DNA from: Palleronia pelagia
GTDB lineage: Bacteria > Pseudomonadota > Alphaproteobacteria > Rhodobacterales > Rhodobacteraceae
Direction: 5' to 3'
DNA: 64,000 nt
NCBI RefSeq assembly: GCF_900110115.1
Contig: NZ_FOCM01000002.1
Span: forward strand, 434,001 to 498,000
Part shown: piece by piece, positions 7,492 through 16,102 of the stretch
How positions within the stretch are numbered: the first letter of the stretch is position 1
Layout: the number at the start of each line of letters is the position of its first letter
Notes under the pieces: model-generated
Database searches by the model: none
Seen by the model: the letters and a program-made list of their open reading frames with translations, nothing else
What the model was told of the DNA's origin: nothing
Program-made: the position numbers and the translations under genes

Positions 7492-8825
7492 GGTTGGTCT
7501 CCTTGATCGGGGGTCGCCGTGGCGGTCTGAAGCCAGGCGATGAGGTCGGCGCGGTCACCGGGCTTGGCGATGACCTGCATGGGCATCTTCGAGCCCGGAA
7601 TATAATGATCGGGGCCCTGGTCGAACAGGGCGTCGATGGTGTCGGGCGTCCAGGTGATGTCCGACCCGTCGAGACGCTCGGAATAGACGTAGCCCGGCAC
7701 GGTGCCCGCGCGGCGACCGAAGACCCCGTGCAGGGTCGGGCCGGCCTTCCGCGCCGTGTCGGGCGTCAGGCTGTGGCAGATCGAGCATTTGCGCATGAAT
7801 TGCCGTTCGCCGTTCGACATGGATTCGGGGTCGCGCAGGAAGCTCGCCCGCTTGGCCGTGGTGGCCGGGACGGCCTCCTCCAGCTCGGCCACCTCCCAGA
7901 CCAGCAGGTCGGGATCCAGTCCGCCGGAATACAGGCGCGATCCGTCCGGCGAGAAGGCCAGCGCCCAGACCGGGCCACGCGACACGGCGCGGAAATCGTG
8001 CGCGACGCCGCGGGTCGCGGTGTCGATCACCATGATGAACCCCTCGCCGTCGCCGACGGCCAGCAGCCCGGCCGCGTCACTGTAGGCCAGCGACAGGATG
8101 GGACGCCGCTCGGCCGTGAAGTCGGCCAGAAGCTCGCCCGTCAGGGGCGACACCAGCCGCGTCCCCCCGTCCACTGCGCCGTAGGCCAGCCAGCCCGGCC
8201 CCAGCACCAGCCGGTTCACCCCGAACCCGTGCCGCGCGATGACCCGCGTCTCGGCCCCGGTTCCGGGGTCCCAGGCCCGGATCGTCCCGTCGGCGGAGGC
8301 GGTGTAAAGAGTCGTGCCGTCGGCCGAGAAGGCAACGTCGTTCACGCCCTGGTCGTGCCCGCGAAGGACGATAGCGTCGTCGCCTTGCGAAGGCGGGGTC
8401 GCCCCCCCTGCCGCGATCTCCCACAGCGCGACGGTGCCGTCCCAGCTGGCCGAGGCGAGCAGCGGCGCGGTGGGCGACAGGGCCAGGGCCGAGACCTTGC
8501 CGCGATGCTGGCCCAGCACCTGGGACGCGCCCGTCTCCGGGGTCCACTGGCGGACGGCGAAATCGTCACCGCCCGAGAACACCGCGGACGCGCCGGGGAA
8601 CAGCACCGCGTTCACCGCGGCGGCGTGGCCGTCCAGCCAGCGCGGATCGTCACCGGACCAGAGCCCGACCGCGTTGTCGAAGCTTGCTGTGGCGACGCGC
8701 CCCCCGGGCGACACCGCCACGTCCATGACGGGGCCGCCATGCCCCGACAGCCGCGCGGGATCGGCCGCCAGCGGCAGCGCGGCGCAGACCAGCGTCAGGG
8801 CAAGGGCGCGCACCGGCGGGCTCAC
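7488..8825 (-). CDS. WD40-repeat protein with C-terminal cytochrome c domain, formate dehydrogenase operon
   Basis: Predicted periplasmic electron carrier of 445 residues. A signal peptide (RALALTLVCAALPLAA) is followed by seven WD40-like repeats, each opening near a GH-type dipeptide and ending in a tryptophan-like position (for example GHDQGVNDVAFS...TIRAWDP). These would close a seven-bladed propeller over about residues 25-325. A class I cytochrome c domain occupies residues 337-445, with CSICH at 347-351 and a probable methionine ligand in GSKMPM. The chosen GTG at 8825 overlaps the cytochrome b stop (GTGA); a GTG at 8813 is the alternative. By position it probably receives electrons from the formate dehydrogenase gamma subunit. 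That role is inference. Confidence 0.8.
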   Translation of the reverse strand: MSPPVRALALTLVCAALPLAADPARLSGHGGPVMDVAVSPGGRVATASFDNAVGLWSGDDPRWLDGHAAAVNAVLFPGASAVFSGGDDFAVRQWTPETGASQVLGQHRGKVSALALSPTAPLLASASWDGTVALWEIAAGGATPPSQGDDAIVLRGHDQGVNDVAFSADGTTLYTASADGTIRAWDPGTGAETRVIARHGFGVNRLVLGPGWLAYGAVDGGTRLVSPLTGELLADFTAERRPILSLAYSDAAGLLAVGDGEGFIMVIDTATRGVAHDFRAVSRGPVWALAFSPDGSRLYSGGLDPDLLVWEVAELEEAVPATTAKRASFLRDPESMSNGERQFMRKCSICHSLTPDTARKAGPTLHGVFGRRAGTVPGYVYSERLDGSDITWTPDTIDALFDQGPDHYIPGSKMPMQVIAKPGDRADLIAWLQTATATPDQGDQP

Positions 8826-10276
8826 TCGGCGGGGGTTGCCGCCCCGGTGCCGGTGCCTTCCCGTTCCTTGGCCTTCTGCTCCTCGGCCCAGATCGAGTGG
8901 TGCTGCTCGGCCCAGGCCTCGTCGACCTGGCCCGATCCCATGGCGGCGAACGCGCCCTCCATGCCCACCGAGCCGATATAGATATGCGCCAGGATCAGCG
9001 TCATCAGCGCGAAGCCCACGATGGCGTGCCACAGCTGGCTCAGCTGCATTTCCTCGTGCGGGGCAAGGTCGGTGTCCAGCGGCCCGAAGCCCAGAACCTG
9101 CGGGATGCCGAGGCCGTTCAGCTTGTCGAAGGTGGGGGCGAACAGCTGCAGCTCGAACGGGAACAGCAGCGACAGGCCCGAGATCGAGATCGAGGTGCCG
9201 AGCACAATCACAGACCAGAACACGATCTTCTGGCCGAAGTTGAACTTCTTCGCGGGCGGGTGATGCTTCGTCAGGAAACCGCCGCCCATCTTGATCCAGG
9301 TCCAGTCGGTGCGGTCGGGCAGGTTTTCCCAGACCCACATGACGAAGATCAGCGCGAGCGCGATCATGAAGGCCCAGCTGATGTTGTCGTGCACGAACTT
9401 GCTGAAGCCCGCGATGCTGGCATAGGCCTCCTTGCCCATCACCGGGATCAGCAGCGTGCGTCCGGCCAGCGAGAACAGGCCCGTAATCGCCAGGATGATG
9501 AACGACCCGGCCAGCAGCCAGTGGCCGAACCGCTCGACCCCCTGGAACCGGGTGATGGTCGAGCCGTCCTTGCCGCCGTCGATGCGCATGCGGCCGGCGA
9601 TGATGTAGAAAAGAAGCAGGAGACCGGCCATGGCGGCCAGGGCGATGCCGCCCCATTTCAGAAGCGGGCCCTGGCGGAACTGCAACCAGGCCATGCCGCC
9701 ATCCTGCATCAGCACGCCGGCGGCAGGGCCGCGGGCGGTCACGGTCAGCTCTTGCGCGTCGTAACGCATGGCGCGCCAGAGCTCGGAATCCGAGGTGCCG
9801 CCTAGCGCGCCCAGCTCACCCACACCCGCCATGTCGGCGCCCGGGGCGGTGCCGACGGCGTCGGGGTTGTTGCGGAAATCCTCGTCGATGATCTCGCCGC
9901 GCTGGCGGGCCAGGATGTCTTCCAGCGTTTGCGCGCCGCCGGTTTCGGGGCGGCTTTGCACCGACAGGGGCGCGTCCTCGTAGACGGTGTCCTCGGGCGG
10001 GCGCACGGACGAGCCGCCTTGGGTGTCGAACTCCTCCGACGCGTCGCGCAGGGGCGTTTCCATCGTCACCTCGCCCGGCAGTTCGGGCGTGTCGGTCGTG
10101 GGCAGGATGTCCCGCGATCCTTCCTCGGGCGGGCGCACCGACGAGGTTCCGGCGGGTGTGCGGTAGGGCTGGTCGCGGTCGGCCAGCGCGGCATCGCCCA
10201 GCGGACGGTCCTGCGCGATGGCGGGCAGCGCGGCGGCGAGGCAGAGAAAGACGAGAGCGGAACGAAGAAGACGCAT
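8822..10276 (-). CDS. Formate dehydrogenase gamma subunit (cytochrome b556) with long periplasmic N-terminus
   Basis: Membrane cytochrome b that passes electrons from the Fe-S subunit onward. The protein is 484 residues, about twice the length of E. coli FdnI/FdoI. Signal-like residues 1-21 are followed by a proline- and acid-rich linker of about 170 residues, a single membrane segment (GIALAAMAGLLLLFYIIAG), and then the four-helix FdhI-type core. Histidines at ERFGHWLL, KFVHDNISW, QLWHAIVGF and ILAHIYIG are probable heme ligands. The linker contains two copies of SSVRPPE(E/D). The gene lies 122 bases after the beta subunit gene, with a strong hairpin between them. Confidence 0.9.
   Translation of the reverse strand: MRLLRSALVFLCLAAALPAIAQDRPLGDAALADRDQPYRTPAGTSSVRPPEEGSRDILPTTDTPELPGEVTMETPLRDASEEFDTQGGSSVRPPEDTVYEDAPLSVQSRPETGGAQTLEDILARQRGEIIDEDFRNNPDAVGTAPGADMAGVGELGALGGTSDSELWRAMRYDAQELTVTARGPAAGVLMQDGGMAWLQFRQGPLLKWGGIALAAMAGLLLLFYIIAGRMRIDGGKDGSTITRFQGVERFGHWLLAGSFIILAITGLFSLAGRTLLIPVMGKEAYASIAGFSKFVHDNISWAFMIALALIFVMWVWENLPDRTDWTWIKMGGGFLTKHHPPAKKFNFGQKIVFWSVIVLGTSISISGLSLLFPFELQLFAPTFDKLNGLGIPQVLGFGPLDTDLAPHEEMQLSQLWHAIVGFALMTLILAHIYIGSVGMEGAFAAMGSGQVDEAWAEQHHSIWAEEQKAKEREGTGTGAATPAE
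9990..10012 (-). repeat. Short direct repeat in the gamma-subunit linker, copy 1
   Basis: A 23-base segment encoding SSVRPPE(D), nearly identical (one mismatch) to the segment at 10122-10144. The copies are 132 bases apart, exactly 44 codons, so the repeat keeps the frame. Confidence 0.7.
10122..10144 (-). repeat. Short direct repeat in the gamma-subunit linker, copy 2
   Basis: Second copy of the SSVRPPE-encoding segment, in the order GTSSVRPPEEGS nearer the N-terminus. See the copy at 9990-10012. Confidence 0.7.
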
Positions 10277-10308
10277 TTTGCGGGCCCCCTGGGGAAACTG
10301 CAGGTCAT

Positions 10309-10329
10309 CCGTCCCGAGACGCGGGACGG
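10309..10329 (-). other. Intercistronic hairpin between beta and gamma subunit genes
   Basis: CCGTCCCG and CGGGACGG pair over a five-base loop. The hairpin sits between the stop of the gamma-proximal gene start (10276) and the beta-subunit stop (10399). A second GCCCCG/CGGGGC pair lies just beside it. Such stems inside an operon often protect or attenuate parts of the message. Confidence 0.45.
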
Positions 10330-10398
10330 GAAAGGAAGCGGCCCCGCACTCGCGCGCAGGGCCGCCCCGATTTCATGGCCGAAAGGCGGGGCTGCGGA

Positions 10399-10992
10399 TC
10401 AGCCGCCCTTCTGCTCGTAGGCGGTGCCCCAGCCCCAGGCGCCCGAGCCGAAGCCGCGCGCGACGACGCGCTCGCGGTAGATCGACGACACCACGTCGCC
10501 GTCACCGGCCAGCAGGGCCTTGGTGGCGCACATCTCGGCGCAGATGGGCAGCTTGCCCTCGGCGATCCGGTTGCGTCCGTATTTCTGGAACTCGGCGGTG
10601 GAGTTGTTTTCCTCCGGTCCGCCGGCGCAGAAGGTGCACTTGTCCATCTTGCCGCGCGATCCGAAGTTGCCGGCCTGCGGGTATTGCGGCGCGCCGAAGG
10701 GGCACGCGTAGAAGCAGTAGCCGCAGCCGATGCACAGGTCCTTCGAGTGCAGGACCACGCCTTCCTCGTTCTGGTAGAAGCAGTCCACCGGGCAGACGGC
10801 CATGCACGGCGCGTCCGAGCAGTGCATGCAGGCGACCGAGATCGAGCGTTCACCCGGCTGGCCGTCCTGGATGGTCACCACCTTGCGGCGGTTGATGCCC
10901 CACGGCACCTCGTGCTCGTTCTTGCACGCGGTGACGCAGGCGTTGCACTCGATGCAGCGCTCGGCATCGACGAGAAACTTGGCTCTTGCCAT
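10399..10992 (-). CDS. fdh3B: Formate dehydrogenase iron-sulfur (beta) subunit, FDH3 type
   Basis: Electron-transfer subunit of 197 residues that carries four [4Fe-4S] clusters. The cysteine motifs are visible in order: CIECNACVTAC (13-23), CMHCSDAPCMAVCPVDC (55-71), CIGCGYCFYACP (87-98) and CTFC (119-122). It lacks the C-terminal membrane anchor found in E. coli FdnH, as is usual for the shorter FDH3 group. It lies 14 bases after the alpha gene in the same operon and would connect the alpha-subunit cluster to the cytochrome b subunit at the periplasmic face. Confidence 0.95.
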   Translation of the reverse strand: MARAKFLVDAERCIECNACVTACKNEHEVPWGINRRKVVTIQDGQPGERSISVACMHCSDAPCMAVCPVDCFYQNEEGVVLHSKDLCIGCGYCFYACPFGAPQYPQAGNFGSRGKMDKCTFCAGGPEENNSTAEFQKYGRNRIAEGKLPICAEMCATKALLAGDGDVVSSIYRERVVARGFGSGAWGWGTAYEQKGG

Positions 10993-11006
10993 CGTCTTTT
11001 CCTCCC

Positions 11007-13967
11007 TTAAGCCGCCCAGATCTTGCAGAGAGTGGCTTTCGTCTCCTGCATCTGGGTCACGCTGTCATAGCCATAGGTCTGGGCAGTGTTGGTGGATTCA
11101 CCCAACACGTACGGGTCGGCCCCCTCGGGGTATTTCGACCGCTGGTCCTCGCCCTGGTACATGCCGCCGAAGTGGAAGGGCATGAAGGCCACGCCCTCGC
11201 CCACCCGCTCGGTGATCATCGCCATGACCAGCACCTTGCCGCCTTCGGGGCCTTCGACCCAGACCTGCCCGCCTTCGCGGATACCAAGGTTGTTGGCATC
11301 GCGCGGGTTGATCTCGACGAACATGTCCTGCTGCAGCTCGGCCAGCCAGGGGTTCGACCGGGTCTCGTCGCCGCCGCCCTCGTATTCCACCAGGCGTCCC
11401 GAGGTCAGGATGATCGGGTAATCCTGGCTGAAGTCGTTCTCCTGGATCGACTTGTACATGGTCGGCACGCGCCAGAACTTCTTGTCCTCGTAGGTCGGGT
11501 AGGCTTCGACCAGGTCGCGGCGGTTGGTGTAAAGCGGCTCGCGGTGGATCGGCACGGGGTCCGGGAAGGTCCACACGACGGCGCGGGCCTTGGCGTTGCC
11601 GAAGGGCGCGCAGCCATGGGCGATCGCGACGCGCTGGATGCCGCCCGACAGGTCGGTCTTCCAGTTCACCGCACCCGTCCGCTCTTCGTAGTCCGAGGGG
11701 ACTTCGCCGGTGAACGTGGTCTCGCCCACGACGCCGTCGTTGCGGTCGCGGAAGCCCGCGACATACTCGATCTGCTTCATCTCCTCGTCGGTCAGGTCGC
11801 CGTCCCAGCCCAGGTCACGCAGCATCTGCATGGTGAACTCGGGGTAGCCGTCCTGGATCTCCGACCCGACGCTGGCCACGCCCTCGGCCAGCAGGTTGTC
11901 GCCGTCCCGCTCGACGCCGAAGCGCGCGCGGAAGGTCAGGCCGCCTTCGGCCACCGGCATCGACATGTCGTAGAGGTTCGCGGTGCCGGGGTGGTTCATC
12001 TCGGGGTTGCCCCAGGCCGGCCACGGCATGCCGTAGAAGTCGCCATCGGCCGGGCCGCCCTTCGCGCGCAGCGTGGTGCGGTCGAAGGTGTGCTGGTTCT
12101 GCATGTGCATGCGCATCCGCTCGGGCGACTGCCCGGTATAGCCGATGGTCCACATGCCCTTGTTGAACTCGCGGGTGATGTCCTCGATCAGCGGCTCGTC
12201 GCCGTTGACCTCGATGTGGCGGAAGATCCGGTCCGAGAAGCCGAACTTGTCGGCGAACTTCTTCATGATGACGTGGTCGGGCAGCGACTCGAACAGCGGG
12301 TCGACCACCTTCTCGCGCCATTGCAGCGACCGGTTCGACGCGGTGACCGAACCGTAGGTCTCGAACTGGGTCGAGGCCGGCAGCAGGTACACGCCGTCGG
12401 TGCGGTCATGCAGCACGGCCGAAACGGTCGGGTACGGGTCCACCACGACCAGCAGGTCGAGCTTTTCCATGGCCGTCTTCATCTCGGTCATGCGGGTCTG
12501 CGAGTTGGGGGCGTGGCCCCACAGCACCATGGCCCGGGTGTTGGCGGGCTGGTCCAGGTTCGCCGGGTCTTCCAGCACGCCGTCGATCCAGCGCGACACC
12601 GGGATGCCGTTCAGGTTGCGCATGGGCTGGTCGTTGAAGGTCGCCTCGCTGAAGCGGGCCTTGAGCCAGTCCAGGTCCTCGTCCCAGACGCGGGCCCAGT
12701 GGCCCCAGGCGCCGTCCGACAGGCCGTAGTAGCCGGGCAGCGTGTCGGCCAGGACGCCCAGGTCGGTCGCGCCCTGCACGTTGTCGTGGCCGCGGAAGAT
12801 GTTGGTGCCGCCGCCGGCGACGCCCATGTTCCCCAGCGCGAGCTGCAGGATGCAGTAGGCGCGGGTATTGTTGTTGCCTTTGGTGTGCTGGGTGCCGCCC
12901 ATGCACCAGATCACGGTGCCCGGACGGTTGTTGGCCAGCGTGCGCGCGACGCGCTTGACCTGGCTTTCCGGCACGCCGGTGACGTTCTCGACCTCGTCGG
13001 GGGTCCAGCGCATCACCTCTTCCTTGATCTGGTCCATCCCCCAGACGCGGGTGCGGATGAATTCCCTGTCCTCCCACCCGTTGTCGAAGATGTGGTAGAG
13101 GATCCCCCAGACCAGCGCCACGTCCGCGCCCGGGCGGAAGCGCACGTACTCGTCGGCGTGGGCCGCGGTGCGGGTGAAGCGCGGATCGCAGACGATCAGC
13201 GGCGCGTTGTTCTGCTCCTTGGCCTTCAGCACGTGCAGCAGCGACACCGGGTGCGCCTCGGCGGGGTTGCCGCCGATGATGAAGATGGCCTTCGAGTTGT
13301 GGATGTCGTTGTAGCTGTTCGTCATGGCGCCGTAGCCCCATGTGTTCGCCACGCCCGCCACGGTGGTCGAGTGGCAGATCCGCGCCTGGTGGTCGACGTT
13401 GTTGGTGCCCCAGTAGGCGGCGAACTTGCGGAAGAGATACGCCTGTTCGTTGTTATGCTTCGCCGAACCCAGCCAGTAGACCGAGTCGGGGCCGCTTTCC
13501 TCGCGGATCGACAGCATCTGGTCGCCGATCTCGTTGATGGCCTCGTCCCAGCTGATGCGCTGCCATTCGCCGCCGACCTTCTTCATCGGGTACTTCAGGC
13601 GGCGCTCGCCATGGGCGTGCTCGCGCACGGCCGCGCCCTTGGCGCAGTGGGCGCCCAGGTTGAAGGGGCTGTCCCAGCCGGGCTCCTGGCCCGTCCAGAC
13701 GCCGTTCTGCGTTTCGGCGATCACGGTGCAGCCGACCGAGCAGTGGGTGCAGACCGATTTCACGGTTTCCACGGCGGTGTTGGCCGCGGTCTGCGCTGTG
13801 GCCTGCGTGACGGTCCCGCCGGTCGCGGCGATGGCGGCAAGGCCGCCGATGGCCAGCCCCGAGCCGCGCAGGAAGCCGCGGCGATCGACGCGAGCCTCGG
13901 CCGCGGCGGCAACGATGCCCCCCGGACGCGCGCTGCGCGAGACGCTGTTTGTTTTTTTGCGAAGCAT
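11007..13967 (-). CDS. fdhA: Formate dehydrogenase catalytic (alpha) subunit, Cys type, TAT-exported
   Basis: Molybdenum- or tungsten-dependent enzyme that oxidises formate to CO2, 986 residues. A twin-arginine signal (DRRGFLRG, Arg29-Arg30, then a hydrophobic stretch ending AQA-like near 60) points to export of the folded enzyme. The N-terminal [4Fe-4S] cluster uses Cys73, Cys76, Cys80 and Cys108. The active-site metal ligand is Cys198 followed by His199 (ARICHS), so no selenocysteine is needed; no in-frame TGA occurs. The C-terminal molydopterin-binding region follows the FDH-N pattern. Its operon neighbours are a small TAT protein, a TorD-type chaperone and the beta and gamma subunits. Confidence 0.97.
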   Translation of the reverse strand: MLRKKTNSVSRSARPGGIVAAAAEARVDRRGFLRGSGLAIGGLAAIAATGGTVTQATAQTAANTAVETVKSVCTHCSVGCTVIAETQNGVWTGQEPGWDSPFNLGAHCAKGAAVREHAHGERRLKYPMKKVGGEWQRISWDEAINEIGDQMLSIREESGPDSVYWLGSAKHNNEQAYLFRKFAAYWGTNNVDHQARICHSTTVAGVANTWGYGAMTNSYNDIHNSKAIFIIGGNPAEAHPVSLLHVLKAKEQNNAPLIVCDPRFTRTAAHADEYVRFRPGADVALVWGILYHIFDNGWEDREFIRTRVWGMDQIKEEVMRWTPDEVENVTGVPESQVKRVARTLANNRPGTVIWCMGGTQHTKGNNNTRAYCILQLALGNMGVAGGGTNIFRGHDNVQGATDLGVLADTLPGYYGLSDGAWGHWARVWDEDLDWLKARFSEATFNDQPMRNLNGIPVSRWIDGVLEDPANLDQPANTRAMVLWGHAPNSQTRMTEMKTAMEKLDLLVVVDPYPTVSAVLHDRTDGVYLLPASTQFETYGSVTASNRSLQWREKVVDPLFESLPDHVIMKKFADKFGFSDRIFRHIEVNGDEPLIEDITREFNKGMWTIGYTGQSPERMRMHMQNQHTFDRTTLRAKGGPADGDFYGMPWPAWGNPEMNHPGTANLYDMSMPVAEGGLTFRARFGVERDGDNLLAEGVASVGSEIQDGYPEFTMQMLRDLGWDGDLTDEEMKQIEYVAGFRDRNDGVVGETTFTGEVPSDYEERTGAVNWKTDLSGGIQRVAIAHGCAPFGNAKARAVVWTFPDPVPIHREPLYTNRRDLVEAYPTYEDKKFWRVPTMYKSIQENDFSQDYPIILTSGRLVEYEGGGDETRSNPWLAELQQDMFVEINPRDANNLGIREGGQVWVEGPEGGKVLVMAMITERVGEGVAFMPFHFGGMYQGEDQRSKYPEGADPYVLGESTNTAQTYGYDSVTQMQETKATLCKIWAA

Positions 13968-14002
13968 TTCAGTCTCCTCCCCAATTTACGGGCGCGGGTC
14001 GC

Positions 14003-14194
14003 TCAGAAGCGGGCGCTGTCCAGATAGGCGCGGGTATGCGCGGTGTCCTGCATCTTGTCCGAGGACAGGTCGACCGGCTGGGCCTCGGCCCGGTCGCCCC
14101 CCGCGGCCACGGCGACGGCGGCTGCCGGCGCGGCCGTCCCCGCCAGTTTCAGAAAACCCCTGCGGCTGGTGCCGGTCTTGTTGTCGTCGCTCAT
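14003..14194 (-). CDS. Formate dehydrogenase region small TAT-signal protein (TIGR02811 type)
   Basis: Protein of 63 residues, mostly a twin-arginine signal (TGTSRRGFLKLAG, then an alanine-rich hydrophobic stretch ending AEAQ) with a mature part of only about 24 residues. This matches the known but uncharacterised 'formate dehydrogenase region TAT target' family, always found next to such operons. It may help escort or space the alpha subunit during export; that is inference. Start chosen at ATG 14194, after an AGGGAG-type site (minus strand). It lies between the chaperone and alpha genes. Confidence 0.85.
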   Translation of the reverse strand: MSDDNKTGTSRRGFLKLAGTAAPAAAVAVAAGGDRAEAQPVDLSSDKMQDTAHTRAYLDSARF

Positions 14195-14211
14195 CACTCG
14201 TCTCCCTTGCT

Positions 14212-14835
14212 TCATTGCGGGGCGTCCCCCGCGCTCATACGGAACGCTTCGCGTTCGATCTCCATGAACACCCGGCCGACCTGTCCGACCGAGGCGTAAA
14301 GCACGGATTTCTTCGCCGCTTCGAGGTCGGAGAAGAAGTGCACGGCCCAGGGGCCGATGTGCTTGTTGAAGAACTGTTTCTGCTCGGCCACGGTCGCGGG
14401 GCGTCCGAAACGGCCCATGATCTGCCCGGCCATCATTTCCATGAGCGAGGCGATGTTGTCCTCGGGCTCGAACACGTTGGGCGCGCGGGCGATGCCCCGC
14501 GCCGCCATGTCGGCGCGCAGGCTGGCCAGCGGCTTTTCGTTCAGGAAACCGGTCAGGTAGTAGCTGGCATAGGGCAGCAGCTCGCCCCGGCCGAGCCCGA
14601 TGAACAGCGCGTTGAACTCGGACACCACGGCCTTGGGCTTGGTCACGCGGGCGACCTTCGCAAGGCTCGCGATGGCGCGGCCCAGGTCGGTCTCGGAATC
14701 GCCCGACAACCCGGCGGTCTGCGCCAGCAGCATGTCGTTGGGCGGGGCCGCCAGCATGAGGCCGAGATAATTGTAGAGATCGGCGCGCAGCCGGTCTTCG
14801 GAAGCAATGTCCTGCATGGTCACCTGGTCGCTCAT
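14212..14835 (-). CDS. TorD/DmsD-family chaperone for formate dehydrogenase
   Basis: Cytoplasmic all-helical chaperone of 207 residues. Family members bind the twin-arginine leader of molybdoenzymes and hold back export until the cofactor is in place. The family core pattern is visible: FNALFIGLGRGELLPYASYY around residues 75-94, followed by PEDNIASLMEMMAGQI and the later FFNKHIGPWAVHFFSDL segment. Its position directly upstream of the TAT protein and alpha genes fits a dedicated partner of this enzyme. ATGA-type overlap with DUF3306 upstream (14832-14835). Confidence 0.92.
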   Translation of the reverse strand: MSDQVTMQDIASEDRLRADLYNYLGLMLAAPPNDMLLAQTAGLSGDSETDLGRAIASLAKVARVTKPKAVVSEFNALFIGLGRGELLPYASYYLTGFLNEKPLASLRADMAARGIARAPNVFEPEDNIASLMEMMAGQIMGRFGRPATVAEQKQFFNKHIGPWAVHFFSDLEAAKKSVLYASVGQVGRVFMEIEREAFRMSAGDAPQ

Positions 14836-15446
14836 GCCGCACCCCCGTCAAAACGGAACGCCATGCGGCGCGGGCGAGGGGCGTCGGCGGGCGTGTCGTC
14901 CGCCGCGTCGGTTTCGGGCGTCTCTTCCGGCTCGGGCTCGGGCGCGGCCGCGACCACGTCCTCGCCAGCCGGCGCGCCCTCGTCCAGAGACTGTTCGGGC
15001 GCGGTTTCCGGCGTCAGGTCGTCATCCTGTTCGTCCGCCGAAGCCTGCCGCGCCAGTTCGTCCAGATGCTTCTGCAGCCCCTTGCCCACGCGGTAGGCGG
15101 TCTGCACGCCCGGGGCGTCGGTGGCCGCGTTGGTGAAATCGCCGTCGTAATCGTTCAGCCCGTCGAGACAGGCCAGAACGGGGTTCGACCGCCACAGCGT
15201 GCGCAACGCCCGGCGGCGCAGGTAATCCGGCACGGCCTTGGCCATGAAGGCCTTCACGTCGTCGCCCGAGCAGATGCTTTCCGGCGAGGGCAACCCAAGC
15301 TCGGCAAGGACCTCCTCCTCGGGGCGTTCGGCCAGCGCGGCCTGCTCCTCGGCGACCTTGGCGTCTTCGCGGGCCCGCGTCTCGGCGCGGTCCTGGTCCG
15401 CGACCGCGGCGCGACGGCGCGACCAGAAATCGGACCGCGCGCTCAT
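14832..15446 (-). CDS. DUF3306 protein of the formate dehydrogenase cluster
   Basis: Protein of 204 residues. The N-terminus is FWSRRRAAV, followed by an acidic helical region. The centre holds the DUF3306 core, LRRRALRTLWRSNPVLACLDGLNDYDGDF, around residues 75-105. The C-terminal third is low-complexity, rich in Glu, Pro and Ala. Function unknown; it occurs with DUF3305 and TorD in formate dehydrogenase clusters, so a role in maturation is likely but unproven. It starts at an ATG overlapping the DUF3305 stop by four bases and itself overlaps the chaperone start. Confidence 0.85.
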   Translation of the reverse strand: MSARSDFWSRRRAAVADQDRAETRAREDAKVAEEQAALAERPEEEVLAELGLPSPESICSGDDVKAFMAKAVPDYLRRRALRTLWRSNPVLACLDGLNDYDGDFTNAATDAPGVQTAYRVGKGLQKHLDELARQASADEQDDDLTPETAPEQSLDEGAPAGEDVVAAAPEPEPEETPETDAADDTPADAPRPRRMAFRFDGGAA

Positions 15447-15994
15447 GACAACACCTTGCGGGGGGCGCGGTAGACATCGCCCGTCTGCTTGATGCGCGGG
15501 TCGCCGCGACCATCCTCGACCCGGTCCACACGCGCCCGGTCGCGCTTGCGCTTCACAAACGGCTCTTCGACGTGATGGCGGTCGATGAAATCGGCGATGA
15601 CGCCGCGCAGCGCGTCGGGCAACGGCACCCGCTCGACGATATCCTCGCCGTTGTCGGTGTAATCCTGCGCCTCGTAGGGGCTGGCGGTGACCAGCACCAG
15701 GTCGAGCGGCGGATCACCCGCGCGGTGGCGCATGATGACGTAGATCGACGGCTCCTTCGCGGTGAGGTTGTGGATATAGGCCTCGGTCTCTCCGGCATGC
15801 AGCGACAGGGTCAGCGTGCCCGCGTGGAACTCGGTCGCGCCATCCTCCTCGCGCAGGACCTTCCAGGCGCCATGGTCGGAGCCGGGCAGCACGGCGATGG
15901 CCTTCCAAGACCACTTGGCCCAGCGAGTCACGCCGGGCAGGCGCCGTATGACGACGCCCAGAGATAGTTCGAGTGATCGCTTGCTTGGCGACAC
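15443..15994 (-). CDS. DUF3305 protein of the formate dehydrogenase cluster
   Basis: First gene of the minus-strand operon, 183 residues from a GTG at 15994 behind an AGGAG site. Earlier in-frame ATG codons give an N-terminus unlike the family and overlap the promoter region. The core is of DUF3305 type: VVIRRLPGVTRWAKWSWKA, then GAWKVLREEDGATEFHAGTLTLSLHAGETEAY with YIHNLTAKEPSIYVIMR. It is soluble and predicted cytoplasmic. Biochemical function is unknown. Constant association with DUF3306 and TorD suggests a job in assembling the molybdoenzyme. Confidence 0.85.
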   Translation of the reverse strand: MSPSKRSLELSLGVVIRRLPGVTRWAKWSWKAIAVLPGSDHGAWKVLREEDGATEFHAGTLTLSLHAGETEAYIHNLTAKEPSIYVIMRHRAGDPPLDLVLVTASPYEAQDYTDNGEDIVERVPLPDALRGVIADFIDRHHVEEPFVKRKRDRARVDRVEDGRGDPRIKQTGDVYRAPRKVLS

Positions 15995-16086
15995 GTAAAC
16001 TCCTGATCGAAAGACTAAAGCTTTGGCGGGCTGGCTGCACCCGGTTGTATACCATCCATATTCGAACATCCGCGCGATAGAAAGGA

Positions 16087-16102
16087 TACGACTTTGGTCG
16101 TA
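16087..16102. promoter_or_regulatory. 16-bp palindrome in the divergent formate dehydrogenase promoter region
   Basis: TACGAC-TTTG-GTCGTA is a perfect six-base inverted repeat in the 190-base gap between the divergent DUF3305 and ferredoxin genes. It is a candidate operator controlling both arms. A GTATAC palindrome lies about 35 bases to its left. The regulator is not in this window. Confidence 0.4.

Noticed and set aside
13374-13376. Possible selenocysteine site in formate dehydrogenase
   Set aside because: The metal-ligand position is an ordinary Cys codon (ARICHS) and no in-frame TGA is present, so no SECIS element is needed.
10986-14027. A 1,013-residue open frame on the plus strand opposite the formate dehydrogenase alpha gene
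   Set aside because: Rich in His, Val, Arg and Gln with no recognisable domain; a typical antisense shadow of a high-GC gene. The minus-strand frame is an unmistakable molybdoenzyme.
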